From an uncultured Roseovarius sp. (GTDB lineage Bacteria > Pseudomonadota > Alphaproteobacteria > Rhodobacterales > Rhodobacteraceae), in assembly GCA_947496175.1 (NCBI GenBank), contig CANMBU010000002.1, positions 930,001-994,000 of the forward strand: a stretch of DNA of 64,000 nt, written 5' to 3'. The notes beneath the pieces were generated by a model. That model did not search any database, was not told where the DNA came from, and worked only from the letters and a program-made list of their open reading frames with translations. This document shows positions 8,938-17,920 of this stretch, one piece after another (the first letter of the stretch is position 1; each line of letters opens with the position of its first letter). The position numbers were made by a program, and so were the translations under genes.

Positions 8938-9590
8938 AAAAGGCTCAATACGATAAGTTTCGGTTCACGTGGAAACAGAGCATTTTGGAGAGTGTCACTG
9001 TTCCGAATGCAACGAAATCAGTGGCGGTTATAATCTGCGACAAGTTTGTGAATAAAGGCACGGGAATGTTTTTTGCAGGCAATGATGCCTTAGCCGACAG
9101 CATAAAGCGCGACGTACGTACTGTTCAAAGACATCTCAGGATATTGGTCGCAGCGGGTTATCTGAAAAGTGTACGAATTCCCCGAAGGCGTCGTGCATAT
9201 CTGATCACAAATCCAGGTTCGCCTGAACCCGACAGCAAACATGACATTCAACATGACAAAAGCACCGCTGCGAAGGTGACAAATCTGACGGCGGAAAACG
9301 ACAAAACTGTCGTTCCCAATAGTAACCAAGTATGTAACCAAGGAAAAAAGCCAGCACGCGTGCACGCCTCATATGTGTCGATCAATGCCGATGACACAGC
9401 TGTGGTCAATTCGTGGAAACGCAGGTTGCGAGACGAACCAGCATTCAAATTCGAAGTCTTGTTTCCTTTGCTGAGAAGAGGAGATCAATATCGGTTTCCA
9501 AGACGTTTCCCACGTGAAGAAGAGAAAGCCGAATATGCTATGTTTTTCGAAGACGTAATTCAATCGAAGGGCAAGAGCATCTGGGGTTAG
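8934..9590 (+). CDS. winged-helix protein, possible element replication or regulatory factor
   Basis: A 218-aa protein translationally coupled to the excisionase-like gene (ATGA). Residues 20-90 resemble a winged helix-turn-helix of the kind found in plasmid and phage replication initiators: FAGNDALADSIKRDVRTVQRHLRILVAAGYLKSVRIP. A polar linker follows, then a basic aromatic C-terminus (LLRRGDQYRFPRRFP). It probably binds DNA. Whether it starts replication of the excised element or controls transcription cannot be told from the sequence. Base composition is lower in GC than in the flanking chromosome, consistent with transfer. Confidence 0.65.
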   Translation: MKKAQYDKFRFTWKQSILESVTVPNATKSVAVIICDKFVNKGTGMFFAGNDALADSIKRDVRTVQRHLRILVAAGYLKSVRIPRRRRAYLITNPGSPEPDSKHDIQHDKSTAAKVTNLTAENDKTVVPNSNQVCNQGKKPARVHASYVSINADDTAVVNSWKRRLRDEPAFKFEVLFPLLRRGDQYRFPRRFPREEEKAEYAMFFEDVIQSKGKSIWG

Positions 9591-9909
9591 AAAACTGGAA
9601 GTGGAAACGCGCGGAAAGTTCAGACCATGAAGCCAAAAAAGACAAAAGCTCGGGAGTTTGATCCGACCACCGGGGGTGCCTAGAAAATCACATCAAACGT
9701 CATGACGACCGGTGCGGGTAGCTCTCTTTTTGCGCGCGCCTAATTGGAGAAAAAAGCCCGTTATGAGAAAAGGTTCAAAGTCTGCAATGCGAAGAAAGCC
9801 GCTAGGAAAACCATGACATCCAATGCCTGTTTTTGTGCAGATAGCGGCATGCTTGCAGCCTCTGTCCGAAACTCGCAGACCGTATTGGAGTCTCAGCCGC
9901 AAAAACTCA
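9591..9909. other. intergenic region between element module and iron cargo
   Basis: 319 bp between convergent genes. Tiny open frames (for example an 18-codon frame at 9627) have no homology that I recognise. I see no terminator with a clear T-tract. Confidence 0.4.
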
Positions 9910-10986
9910 TCAACCAATGGCGATCAAATGATTGTCCCATTGATATCCGGCATGACTGGTTTCTCCTGATGAATCTGCGGTGTCTCCGATAACCTCACCA
10001 AGGCCTGTCGTGAACAAAAAATCAGACGATGCGGGCGCAACTCCGCAGATATCCTTGGCCTTTACTACGCGTATTTGCTGCCCAAGACTGCCAAATACGA
10101 CGGCGAGATTGCCGCGTGGTCCTGTGACTGCGACCTGTCGTCCGTCTGCTGAGAATGCAACACTGCCTGCGTAACCTTGCATGCCGCGCTCCAATTGGTT
10201 CTCGGCGTGATGAAAGGTTAACGCCTTCCCAGGTCGGTGCGTTCCCAAGAGGGGTGGCGTGTCCTGCAAACTGCCCTCCCATTGGGTGGCGCACGCAACC
10301 AAGCCATCTGAGTGGACTGAGAGATGACGCAATGAGTTTTTGTGCCACGCCGCAGGCGGCGCGACTTGGTCAACCACAGAACCGTCAATCGCCAGATAAC
10401 TGAGGTTTGGGCGCATGGTTGGCAGGTTAAGCTTGGTGCGACCTGTCTCGGGATGTGTCTCAATACCGCCATTGGCCACGACAAGCGTTTCGCCATCTGG
10501 CATCAGCTTGATGTCATGTGGACCCACACCACCCGTTGGGAATTCCGCGATACGTTCAAAGTCGCGCGTCACATCCCATACGCCAACCATACCGCGCGCT
10601 TGGTCAAAATCGTTTTCGGTGGTGAACAGCAACTGGCCTTCAGGACCAAAGCAGCCATGACCACAGAAATGATGCGAGTGTGGTGTCTGAAGTTTTTTGA
10701 CAGCCGCGCCTGTCAGACAATCCACCACAAGTGCGTATGTGCCGGGCCGGCGCGCAAAGGCCACGGCCAGCGGGCGGGTCGGATGCGTAGCGGCCGCATG
10801 TCCTCTGTCTGGAAGAGGCACTTCAAAAAGCGCGCGGCCTTCGGTGGAAAGGCCAACCATGGCATACTGGCCATTTGGAAGCCTTGCCGCAGAGAGGTAA
10901 GACGGATGTCCCACATCCGCCCAGCTTGCGCGCGGCGCCACCCCCGTTGCCAAGAGACCTGCCACAAAGCTTCTGCGCGACGTCAT
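9910..10986 (-). CDS. DUF1513 family Tat-exported protein
   Basis: I chose ATG 10984-10986 (358 aa) because GGAG lies 6 nt upstream; a longer in-frame start at 10998 overlaps the imelysin stop. The N-terminus is a twin-arginine signal (MTSRRSFVAGLLATGVAPRASWA). The mature protein shows beta-propeller-like repeats (HPTRPLAVAFARRPG, PDGETLVVANGG, SADGRQVAVTG). DUF1513 proteins occur as the last gene of imelysin / di-heme oxidase clusters, which is exactly the position here. It is periplasmic, and its role in iron uptake is not established. It is the terminal gene of the hemP-led operon. Confidence 0.87.
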   Translation of the reverse strand: MTSRRSFVAGLLATGVAPRASWADVGHPSYLSAARLPNGQYAMVGLSTEGRALFEVPLPDRGHAAATHPTRPLAVAFARRPGTYALVVDCLTGAAVKKLQTPHSHHFCGHGCFGPEGQLLFTTENDFDQARGMVGVWDVTRDFERIAEFPTGGVGPHDIKLMPDGETLVVANGGIETHPETGRTKLNLPTMRPNLSYLAIDGSVVDQVAPPAAWHKNSLRHLSVHSDGLVACATQWEGSLQDTPPLLGTHRPGKALTFHHAENQLERGMQGYAGSVAFSADGRQVAVTGPRGNLAVVFGSLGQQIRVVKAKDICGVAPASSDFLFTTGLGEVIGDTADSSGETSHAGYQWDNHLIAIG

Positions 10987-10987
10987 A

Positions 10988-11998
10988 CTAGTCTCCATCC
11001 AACGAGTTAAAGCCAGCGCCTACGCCCAAGTGCCGCGCCAAATCTCCATCGACGATGGCTCTGAGTTGGTTGAGTGTCGTTTGCACGGCCTCCAGCCGGA
11101 TACGACCGCCTGGAGATTCGACCCCCGAAAAGTCTGGATCATTCAACTGGCGCAAACGCAGTTCTGCGGCTTTTTTCGACGTGGTCAGGCGATCTGATAC
11201 GCCTTGATCAGAGGACAGAGCCAAAGCCAAATCTGCGGCACTTTGAATTGCGGCCAATGCCAAATCTTGGCTTAGCCCTGATCGCCAAGCCTCGGCGCGC
11301 TTGGGTCTTGGTCGATCAAAACTGCCCAGTGGTCGGCCAAACCGCAGCTCAGATGTGAATTGCAGCCCGGTCGAGGCTGATTTGAACAAGACGGCGCTTA
11401 CTTCTTGCTCCGTTCTGTAGGCGCTGTCTTGGGTCGGTGATATCAGTGTTGGCGCAAATGCCTGCCACTCGGAGCTCAATGTGTCTGCGGTCTGCGCGAT
11501 GTCTTTCGCCAGAGCGCGAATGACGTCACAGCGATACGCGGGTGATCCGATCTCTGACAGCTCTGGATCAAAAAGCAGGTAATCCATCGCATAAAAACCA
11601 CGTTGCGCCACAGAGGCTTGCTGCATCTTTTCCGGTGTCAGAGCAGCGGCGTCTTCGGAAAGGATAAGTCCACGCAGAGCCTTGGGAGTTTTGCCACGCG
11701 GGTCTGGCCAGAACGCCAGCGCGAAGGCGCGGTTGTCTTCCTCGGAGGGCCCAAGGCGCAGATGGCTGACGCGGGCCCAACTGAGAAAGGCCTGACGATA
11801 CGCAGACCGGAGGTCTTCTGACTGGGGATTGCAATCATCTTGCGCGGTGCCTGCAAAATGCTGTGTCTGCACGGCGAGCTTTTCGAAGCCGGAAAGCACA
11901 TTCTCAGACACGATGGCTTCAATTTTGCTGCCTTGCGCAAAAGCCAGTCCTGTATGAGCAAAGGTGAGAACAACTGTCAGAACAATCATGCGTAGCAT
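10988..11998 (-). CDS. imelysin family protein (second of the operon)
   Basis: A 336-aa periplasmic protein with a signal peptide ending at GLAFAQ. It has the helical imelysin (M75-type) fold: RQAFLSWARVSHLRLGP and GFYAMDYLLFDPE correspond to conserved parts of the family. The GxHxxE motif of the iron-regulated IrpA branch is replaced here by GFYAMDY, so this is the divergent partner of the imelysin at 14760. Imelysins are linked to iron uptake in several bacteria, but the biochemistry is unclear. It sits between the di-heme oxidase (1 bp gap) and the DUF1513 gene, a widespread cluster order. Confidence 0.87.
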   Translation of the reverse strand: MLRMIVLTVVLTFAHTGLAFAQGSKIEAIVSENVLSGFEKLAVQTQHFAGTAQDDCNPQSEDLRSAYRQAFLSWARVSHLRLGPSEEDNRAFALAFWPDPRGKTPKALRGLILSEDAAALTPEKMQQASVAQRGFYAMDYLLFDPELSEIGSPAYRCDVIRALAKDIAQTADTLSSEWQAFAPTLISPTQDSAYRTEQEVSAVLFKSASTGLQFTSELRFGRPLGSFDRPRPKRAEAWRSGLSQDLALAAIQSAADLALALSSDQGVSDRLTTSKKAAELRLRQLNDPDFSGVESPGGRIRLEAVQTTLNQLRAIVDGDLARHLGVGAGFNSLDGD

Positions 11999-11999
11999 G

Positions 12000-13514
12000 C
12001 TACAAACTCTCCAGGAACCGTATCAGAGCGGCGCGATCCTCGGGGCCCATGCCAATCACTGCATCACGGTGTGCCTCGGCCTCTCCGCCATGCCACAGGA
12101 TCGCCTCCAGCAAAGATCGTGCGCGCCCGTCATGCAGGAAATAAGTGTGTCCACTCACCAGCTCGGTAAGCCCGATCCCCCACAGCGGCGGGGTCCGCCA
12201 TTCGCGACCGGTCGCGCGCGCTTCGGGGCGGTTGTCGGCAAGGCCTTCGCCCATATCGTGCAACAGCAAATCTGTGTAGGGCCAGATCAGTTGGAAGCTT
12301 TGTTCTGGCTGGTCCTCAAGCCGATGGGTGACAAAGGCAGGCGTGTGACAGGACACGCAGCCGGTCGTGTGGAACATTTCCTTACCGCGCAAAACAGTGG
12401 GATCTGACACGTCGCGTCGCATCGGTACCGCCAGGTTGCGGCTATAGAAGGTCACCAGATCGAGACCAACGTCATCCACTTCAAACTCACGCGCATCACC
12501 ATCGCCGTGAGGGGCGGCCCGGCAGTCCGCTTGCGCTTCGGTGCACTCACCCCAGGGAGATGGGAACAATGGGCTGGAAATTCCTATGTCGCCTGCAAAG
12601 GCCCCGGCGGATTGTTCTCGCACAGTTGGCGCGCCTGCTTTCAAACCGAAGCGACCCAACATGGGCCGCTGAAATTCAACCGACCAGACGATGTTTGGTC
12701 TTCCGGAAATGCCATCACCATCTTCATCACTTGGATCGGCATGCGCCAATATATCAGCGGCAGGAATGGCCTCTAACAGACCAAGGCCGATCATTTGGGG
12801 CGCAATGCGCGGGCTCAGCATCGCGTCGGGGTGCAACGGCCCATATCCAAGACTGTCCGCGGAATAGACAGGTTTGCGCAGGGTGACTGTTTCTCCCCCA
12901 GATAGAGCCACTTTGGTCTCTTCATAGGTGATCCCCAAGCTGTATTCAGCCGGGTGCCCGGCAAGGCCAAAGTCCTGAAGTTGGGTGCCGTAAACAGGGT
13001 CGGGTGCTGTGCCAATGTAGTCTTCGATTTGAGCCGTGTGTTCGGGCACATCCCCCGGAATTGAAACTCGAAGGAACATTGAAATCGACGTGTCGTCCGG
13101 CCCCTCTGGCGGGTGACCGCGACCATCCTTGATATGACAGCGTTGGCAGGATCGCGCGTTGTAAAGCGGCCCCAAACCGTCCGAGGCCAAAGTCGAAGAG
13201 GGGGCCGACACCCAAACCTTGCGGAAAAGCCCGTTCCCGACTTTGAAATCAAGCTCGTCCTCAAAAGCTATATTTCCCGATGGCTGCGAAAAGGCATCGG
13301 CGTTCTTGCGCGCCCGTACGGTCGCAGCTCCTGCCGACATTTGCTCAAACGCCTGCGGTTTTGAAAAATCCTCTGGTGGAGCAAGAACAGTTTCAATCCG
13401 AGCCTGCTCATCCGCTGTGCGGGGGACGATGTTCAGGTGTGGCTCATCCAGTGGCGCGGCACTCGCCGCCGAACCAATAAACAGAGCCAACAAAGAAATG
13501 CCGGCTTTGCTCAT
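12000..13514 (-). CDS. di-heme oxidoreductase family protein (DUF1111, thiol oxidoreductase)
   Basis: A 504-aa secreted c-type cytochrome starting at ATG 13512-13514 (signal peptide MSKAGISLLALFIGSAASAAP); an upstream in-frame start at 13589 would put 25 residues before the signal and is unlikely. Two heme-attachment motifs are present: CQRCH in the N-terminal half and CVSCH in the C-terminal half, followed by TPLWGIGLTELVSGHTYFLHDGRARSLLEAILWHGGEA, a hallmark of this family. It should transfer electrons in the periplasm. It is found with imelysins, and a part in iron redox chemistry during uptake is plausible but unproven. Confidence 0.9.
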   Translation of the reverse strand: MSKAGISLLALFIGSAASAAPLDEPHLNIVPRTADEQARIETVLAPPEDFSKPQAFEQMSAGAATVRARKNADAFSQPSGNIAFEDELDFKVGNGLFRKVWVSAPSSTLASDGLGPLYNARSCQRCHIKDGRGHPPEGPDDTSISMFLRVSIPGDVPEHTAQIEDYIGTAPDPVYGTQLQDFGLAGHPAEYSLGITYEETKVALSGGETVTLRKPVYSADSLGYGPLHPDAMLSPRIAPQMIGLGLLEAIPAADILAHADPSDEDGDGISGRPNIVWSVEFQRPMLGRFGLKAGAPTVREQSAGAFAGDIGISSPLFPSPWGECTEAQADCRAAPHGDGDAREFEVDDVGLDLVTFYSRNLAVPMRRDVSDPTVLRGKEMFHTTGCVSCHTPAFVTHRLEDQPEQSFQLIWPYTDLLLHDMGEGLADNRPEARATGREWRTPPLWGIGLTELVSGHTYFLHDGRARSLLEAILWHGGEAEAHRDAVIGMGPEDRAALIRFLESL

Positions 13515-13653
13515 GCCGTAATGGGTACTGGAACCGAGAGGCGGATGTGTGTGCGCCACGGTTCGTTGCCTCAGCCTTTTGGGTAACACCTAAGTTCTGC
13601 CTTCCTGTAAGATGTCCTGCTGTATCGGACGTTGTTTCCTGTCATCGCTGCCG

Positions 13654-14664
13654 TCAGAATTCATAGACCAGCAGGGTTCCGAAGGTATGCGTGTCATCTC
13701 CGCCTTCGTCGCCATAACGGTATCCAAGCGCGCCTGTCAGGCCGTCGAAAAGCTCCATCTCGGCTGAGACAGTGATCAGATCATCGGACGGTGCGCCAGA
13801 GACGTCGCGATGCGCATAGACACCCGATAACGTGACGGGACCGACGGGTACGGCGACCCCCAATGTGGTAAAGAAAGCTGAGCTTGTCGTACCATCAAAG
13901 TCGTCGAAAAACGCCAGCTCTCCGAGCAGTTCGATGCCATTGAATGTGTGCGTCACACCCGCAACATAGCCCAGTTGATCTGCCGTATCGCCTTGCCCGG
14001 CTTCCTGATGCTGAAAGCCCACATTGTAGGATGTGGCTCCAAGCTCGCCCGATATTGCGATGGAGATAGACTCCAGCCCATTGGTGTTGGAAGGGCCACC
14101 GGCCGGAAGGCTAAGTTGACCACGTTCCGTGAACAATGAATCGCTCAGGATCGTCCGATCTGCCTGAAAGACGGCGACCGAGATTTGATGATCATCGTTG
14201 AAAACAGGGAAGTTCACACCGACACCGATACGTTCAGTGATCTCGTAATCCTCGGCGAAATCAACGCCGTAAATGCCAGGCGCCACATCCCACGCCACGC
14301 CAAAGGCTGGGTTGAATTTTCCCAGAATGATTTCCACAGACCCAAACTCTTGCGCGAAGAAAAGCTCTTCTGCATAAAGACCGTGATCTTCCAGGAACCG
14401 GTCGCCGGTTGGGTCTTCTACTGGTTCAATCAACAAGGTTGCATTGATCGAGGAACCTTGACCGAAAGAATAGGATAAGGCGCCCTCAATCGTGGCGAAG
14501 GTGTCGTTGAACTCATTGTCCGGATTGGACGAGTCGAAATTGTAGTCATTTTGGAGCTCAATCACGAACTCTGCGGAAAACGGGCTGCTGCCCGCGTCCT
14601 GCGCCAAGGTGTAAGTTGGGAGCGCAATCGCCAGTGCTCCGGCTGTCATAGCCAGTTTGGTCAT
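13654..14664 (-). CDS. outer-membrane beta-barrel porin, possibly LbtU-like
   Basis: A 336-aa protein with a signal peptide ending at TYTLAQ, alternating amphipathic strands throughout and a C-terminal phenylalanine (GTLLVYEF), the outer-membrane insertion signal. The texture (FVIELQNDYNFDSSNPDNEFNDTFATIEG, VEIILGKFNPAFGVAWDVAPGIYG) resembles the LbtU-type siderophore porin family. The gene lies in the hemP-led iron operon between the two imelysins and the di-heme oxidase. It probably passes an iron chelate or a small solute through the outer membrane without TonB. The ligand is unknown. Confidence 0.75.
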   Translation of the reverse strand: MTKLAMTAGALAIALPTYTLAQDAGSSPFSAEFVIELQNDYNFDSSNPDNEFNDTFATIEGALSYSFGQGSSINATLLIEPVEDPTGDRFLEDHGLYAEELFFAQEFGSVEIILGKFNPAFGVAWDVAPGIYGVDFAEDYEITERIGVGVNFPVFNDDHQISVAVFQADRTILSDSLFTERGQLSLPAGGPSNTNGLESISIAISGELGATSYNVGFQHQEAGQGDTADQLGYVAGVTHTFNGIELLGELAFFDDFDGTTSSAFFTTLGVAVPVGPVTLSGVYAHRDVSGAPSDDLITVSAEMELFDGLTGALGYRYGDEGGDDTHTFGTLLVYEF

Positions 14665-14722
14665 TCTGTGTTGTCCTGAATAAGGTGCTGGCTAGACATC
14701 GCTTGGCTCGCAAGTTGAAAGT

Positions 14723-14745
14723 ACCGCGCCCTGGGGGAGCGCGGT
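14723..14745 (-). terminator. hairpin between imelysin and porin genes
   Basis: A perfect 7-bp stem (ACCGCGC / GCGCGGT) with a 9-nt loop. On the coding strand it is followed by ACTTTCAACTT, a weak T-tract. It lies inside the operon, so it may attenuate transcription or protect the upstream mRNA rather than end it. Confidence 0.4.
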
Positions 14746-14759
14746 CAGGGAAGTTCGTG

Positions 14760-16034
14760 TTACTGGAACACGGCCGTTGGGTTGTCGAGGCTGTCGGAGC
14801 CCTCAAATTCGATCTGATCCAATCCAAGTGCCGACACGACACGTTCGATGGACCGGGTCTGTTGAATGAGGCCATTTACGCCGCCCATGACGAGGGTTTC
14901 GCCAGCGGCGTTGCCTGCCTCCAGCATCTGGTCATAGGCAAAACCGGCTTCGGCTGCGGTTTTGATACGGCCCAGTGCCATCATCGTGGCCGAAAGGTCA
15001 GAGCGCATCTCTGCGTCAAGGGCAGCATCTTTAGAGGCCACCAGTTCCGACAGGGAATGCCCACTGACAACCGACCCGTCGATCCGCACATATTCACCCA
15101 GATAGACATTCTGAATGCCCAGGCCATCATAGAAGTGGCTGTTATGGGTGTTGTCCGAAAAGCAATCATGCTCTTCTTCGGGGTCGTTCAGCATCAGGCC
15201 GAGCCGCATGCGTTCACCCGCTTGCTCACCATAGGACAGAGACCCCATGCCGGTCAGGATTGCGGCAATCCCCGCGCTTTCGTCTGCGGTCAGTTGGGCG
15301 CGTGCGTCGCCGTCGCCCTGCCATTGCGCGACCATCCATTCCAAGTCAGACACCAGAAGATCAGTGGCTGCTTTGAGATATTCCGCGCGGCGGTCGCAGT
15401 TCCCGCCTGTGCAAGCGTCGCCCTGTGCGAAATCCGTCCACGGGCGATTGCCTGCACCGGGACCGTGACCGTTCAGATCCTGCCCCCAGAGAAGAAATTC
15501 AATGGCATGATAGCCTGTGGCCACATTGGCCTCGACCCCATCCGCCTCATGCAGCGTTTCCGCCAGCAATGCTGGCGTGATGGCGCTTGCATCGACGGTA
15601 TTGCCAGACAAGGAGAAAGACGCGTTGGCAACCACGTTGAGGACCGCAAACGCGTTCTCATCAGACGCCCCGCCATAAGCCGCATCGACATAGTCGATCA
15701 GACCTTCGTCCAAAGGCCAGGCGTTCACCTTGCCCTCCCAGTCATCCACGATGGCATTGCCAAAGCGATACACCTCGGTTTGCTGGTAAGGAACCCGCGC
15801 CGCCAGCCATGCGTGCTTGGCGGCCTGCAAAGCCTCTGCCGAAGGCTCCGCCACGAGCGCGTCCACCGCCGCCTGCAGCCTCTGCGCGGTGATCAGGCTG
15901 TCCTCGTACTTGGCCGCAGCAATATTGGCATATGTATCGAGCACGGATGCTTTGCTCAGGTTGCCATCGGCAAATGCAGTACCTGAAACAGTGCAGAGCA
16001 GGGCGCAAAGGGTAAGGTGAGAGGCTTTCTTCAT
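14760..16034 (-). CDS. imelysin family iron-regulated protein (IrpA-like)
   Basis: A 424-aa periplasmic or surface protein with a signal peptide ending at GTAFA. It carries the conserved GxHxxE motif as GYHAIEFLLWGQDLNG, followed by RPWTDF, and a second conserved helical repeat (LSYGEQAGERMRLGLMLNDPEEEHDCFSDNTH). This places it in the IrpA/ICMP branch of imelysins, known from cyanobacteria and others as iron-regulated. It is the third gene of the hemP operon. The GxHxxE site may bind a metal. Catalysis as a peptidase has not been shown for this family. Confidence 0.92.
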   Translation of the reverse strand: MKKASHLTLCALLCTVSGTAFADGNLSKASVLDTYANIAAAKYEDSLITAQRLQAAVDALVAEPSAEALQAAKHAWLAARVPYQQTEVYRFGNAIVDDWEGKVNAWPLDEGLIDYVDAAYGGASDENAFAVLNVVANASFSLSGNTVDASAITPALLAETLHEADGVEANVATGYHAIEFLLWGQDLNGHGPGAGNRPWTDFAQGDACTGGNCDRRAEYLKAATDLLVSDLEWMVAQWQGDGDARAQLTADESAGIAAILTGMGSLSYGEQAGERMRLGLMLNDPEEEHDCFSDNTHNSHFYDGLGIQNVYLGEYVRIDGSVVSGHSLSELVASKDAALDAEMRSDLSATMMALGRIKTAAEAGFAYDQMLEAGNAAGETLVMGGVNGLIQQTRSIERVVSALGLDQIEFEGSDSLDNPTAVFQ

Positions 16035-16049
16035 TCTATTTTGTCCTTT

Positions 16050-16544
16050 TCAATGAAGATGACGACGATCACGTGGTGCAAGTGGCACGACGGTGTTTTC
16101 AAATTGAGCGCTTGTCCGGGTCATCATGCGTTGAAGCGCATGGCCAAATTCCTCGGCGAGCGAGACCACGGCAGGTGCGATATCCGGCCGAACGAGATTG
16201 GCTGCCATGAGGAACGCGTCTTCCCGCTGGCCCTCGGCCGCATAGCCAATGATGTTGGCAAAACACGCCTCATCCCCGCCCAGACACTTGCACGACACAC
16301 TGTGCCGCATCAGGGGGCGCCGACCGTGCAGGCTGCACAGTTTCCAAAGGTGCTCGAAACTTCTCAGAGCGTTTCGTGCGTGATCCGGGCCAAGGGATTT
16401 GGCAAAATCGTTCCAGACCCGGCTTTGTTCTGCCGGACTGTCAAACCACATTCTCATGTAGACGACGGCGCTGGCTTCTACCGGATCAATCTCGGACAGA
16501 AATCCAACAGCGGCGCCACCTCTGCTATGTTGCCGCCCGCTCAT
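16050..16544 (-). CDS. conserved hypothetical protein coupled to hemP
   Basis: A 164-aa protein whose ATG overlaps the hemP stop (ATGA at 16541-16544). There is no signal peptide or membrane helix. It has two cysteines spaced as CKC and further single ones, several histidines at the C-terminus (RDRRHLH) and helical content (GPDHARNALRSFEHLWKLCSL). I do not recognise a described family. Its tight coupling to hemP and the imelysin operon suggests a cytoplasmic role in heme or iron handling, which is guilt by association only. Confidence 0.7.
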   Translation of the reverse strand: MSGRQHSRGGAAVGFLSEIDPVEASAVVYMRMWFDSPAEQSRVWNDFAKSLGPDHARNALRSFEHLWKLCSLHGRRPLMRHSVSCKCLGGDEACFANIIGYAAEGQREDAFLMAANLVRPDIAPAVVSLAEEFGHALQRMMTRTSAQFENTVVPLAPRDRRHLH

Positions 16545-16708
16545 TTTGTGAGGATCAACTTGCCGGCGCGGGTGATGCGCAGGGTGTAGACTTGGTCGTA
16601 AAGTCGAATATGCGCCAGAGCACCGCCTTCTGTCAGGTCGGTGGCGTAGTGAACCGGGTTTTCCTCTGGCTGAAGAACACTTGCCGTTTGTCGATCATGT
16701 AAGCCCAT
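16541..16708 (-). CDS. hemP: hemin uptake protein HemP (copy 1)
   Basis: A 55-aa protein; the start at ATG 16706-16708 is set by GGAGG five nt upstream, and a longer GTG frame lacks such a site. It ends in YTLRITRAGKLILTK, the diagnostic C-terminus of HemP, a small protein found in front of heme and siderophore genes. It heads a seven-gene operon (hemP, hypothetical, imelysin, porin, di-heme oxidase, imelysin, DUF1513). A likely iron-responsive operator lies 120 bp upstream. A second HemP is encoded at 25203. Confidence 0.9.
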   Translation of the reverse strand: MGLHDRQTASVLQPEENPVHYATDLTEGGALAHIRLYDQVYTLRITRAGKLILTK

Positions 16709-17087
16709 GCTGGCCTCCATCCGGCTGTGATTTGATCTGGCAAGGGCCAAATCCACAAAGCCTGTTCAGGTTGAACTTGATCGGGCTGCCCCAGAGGATT
16801 CGTCTTGGAGTGGCTGGATGAAATAATGCTGACTAAATTACTCAGATATGTCAACCTTAGTATTTTAGTAAGATAATTATTTGGCAGTCGGATTATGGTG
16901 AGCTCTCACAAACCGCACCTGCATCCACCTGTCCGCCTTGGGAACCTCCAGACATGAGGCGAGGCGATATTTCTAGGGTGGTTAGCCCCCTGTTTGACAG
17001 CCCTTCAAAGAGTGCGGATTTTGGTTATGCGTCTGTAAGGCTCAAGTGATGTACAACGGATCACATCCGGCACAAAAGGAGACAAGA
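16709..17087. other. divergent promoter region of hemP and the HAD gene
   Basis: 379 bp of AT-rich sequence containing the palindrome at 16830-16844 and other A/T repeats (TTAGTATTTTAGTAAG near 16857). No coding frame is supported; GTG-started extensions of hemP and of the HAD gene enter it but lack ribosome-binding sites. Confidence 0.5.
16830..16844. promoter_or_regulatory. putative iron-responsive operator upstream of hemP
   Basis: TGACTAA-A-TTACTCA, an imperfect palindrome with 7-bp arms and one mismatch. An almost identical site (one mismatch in the other arm) lies upstream of the heme receptor at 21810-21824. Both fit the ideal TGACTAA-A/T-TTAGTCA. I believe it corresponds to the iron-rhodo-box described for Rhodobacterales, but I quote that from memory; the repetition is what the sequence shows. 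Confidence 0.6.
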
Positions 17088-17753
17088 ATGCCCGCATCGC
17101 CCAGATGTATCACCTTTGATTGCTACGGCACGCTAACACGGTTTGACATGGCCGGAGCAACCCGCGCGCAATACGAAGGTGTCATTGCGCCGGACGCACT
17201 TGATGGTTTCATCTTGGATTTTGCCAACTTCCGCCGGGATGAGGTGATGGGGGCATGGAAACCCTATCAGGAGGTCGTCGCCAACGGGCTAATGCGGACA
17301 TGCGCGCATCACGGCATCCAGTTTGATCCAGCAGCAGCGGAAGCAATCTATGCATGTATACCGGGCTGGGGCCCACATGACGATGTGCCGGAAGGCTTGG
17401 CCAAGATCGCAGGCAAAGTCCCTTTGGTGATTTTGTCAAACTCGATGCGGGACTTGATCATGCACAATGTTGATCGGCTAGGGGCACCTTTCGCCCATGT
17501 TTTCACCGCAGAGGAGGCAGGAGCGTACAAACCTCAATTTCAGGCATTCGAATATATGCTCGATCAGTTGAACTGCCCGCCCGAAGAGATCATGCATGTG
17601 TCCTGTCACTATCGCTATGATCTGATGACTGCCTACGACATGGGCTTTGGGCGACGTGTCTTTGTGGACCGCGGTGTCGAGTTTCCGGCCAAAGGATACG
17701 AGACGGATACGATTGCGGATATCAGAGAGTTGGCAGGTTTGATCGGGCTTTGA
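17088..17753 (+). CDS. haloacid dehalogenase type II family hydrolase (HAD)
   Basis: A 221-aa protein; the start at ATG 17088 follows AAAGGAG, whereas the frame continues upstream to 17046 without support. HAD motifs are in order: motif I ITFDCYGTLT with the nucleophilic Asp, motif II VILSNS, motif III Lys in AGAYKPQ, motif IV in HVSCHYRYDLMTAYDMGF. This is the L-2-haloacid dehalogenase-like branch (DxYGT rather than DxDGT). It would hydrolyse a small substrate in the cytoplasm. It lies between hemP and hmuS in the island and has no obvious iron role; its natural substrate is unknown. Confidence 0.88.
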   Translation: MPASPRCITFDCYGTLTRFDMAGATRAQYEGVIAPDALDGFILDFANFRRDEVMGAWKPYQEVVANGLMRTCAHHGIQFDPAAAEAIYACIPGWGPHDDVPEGLAKIAGKVPLVILSNSMRDLIMHNVDRLGAPFAHVFTAEEAGAYKPQFQAFEYMLDQLNCPPEEIMHVSCHYRYDLMTAYDMGFGRRVFVDRGVEFPAKGYETDTIADIRELAGLIGL

Positions 17754-17813
17754 ACGGCAATGTTCAGAAACAGAAACTCGAACGCAATCCAAAGTCGCGC
17801 TTGCACCTTTTCT

Positions 17814-17825
17814 ATAGTATACTAT
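17814..17825. promoter_or_regulatory. 12-bp palindrome upstream of hmuS
   Basis: A perfect palindrome ATAGTATACTAT about 95 bp before the hmuS start. It may be an operator or part of the promoter of hmuSTUV. It does not match the TGACTAA box found upstream of hemP and the receptor. Confidence 0.35.
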
Positions 17826-17920
17826 TTTAATCGGAATTAGGAAGGCGCGTTACCAGCGCTGAAATCTAGCCAAGTTGCCATAGAGGCGACATAGCCAATC
17901 ATCAACCAGAAGAGATCGCT

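Noticed and set aside
9744-9992. An 82-codon frame between the element module and the iron operon
   Set aside because: It overlaps the 3' end of the DUF1513 gene and has no start signal or homology.
14685-15986. A long open frame (433 codons) on the plus strand
   Set aside because: It lies entirely opposite the well-supported imelysin gene, has no ribosome-binding site and its product (many His, Arg and Gln) looks like a reverse-frame shadow.
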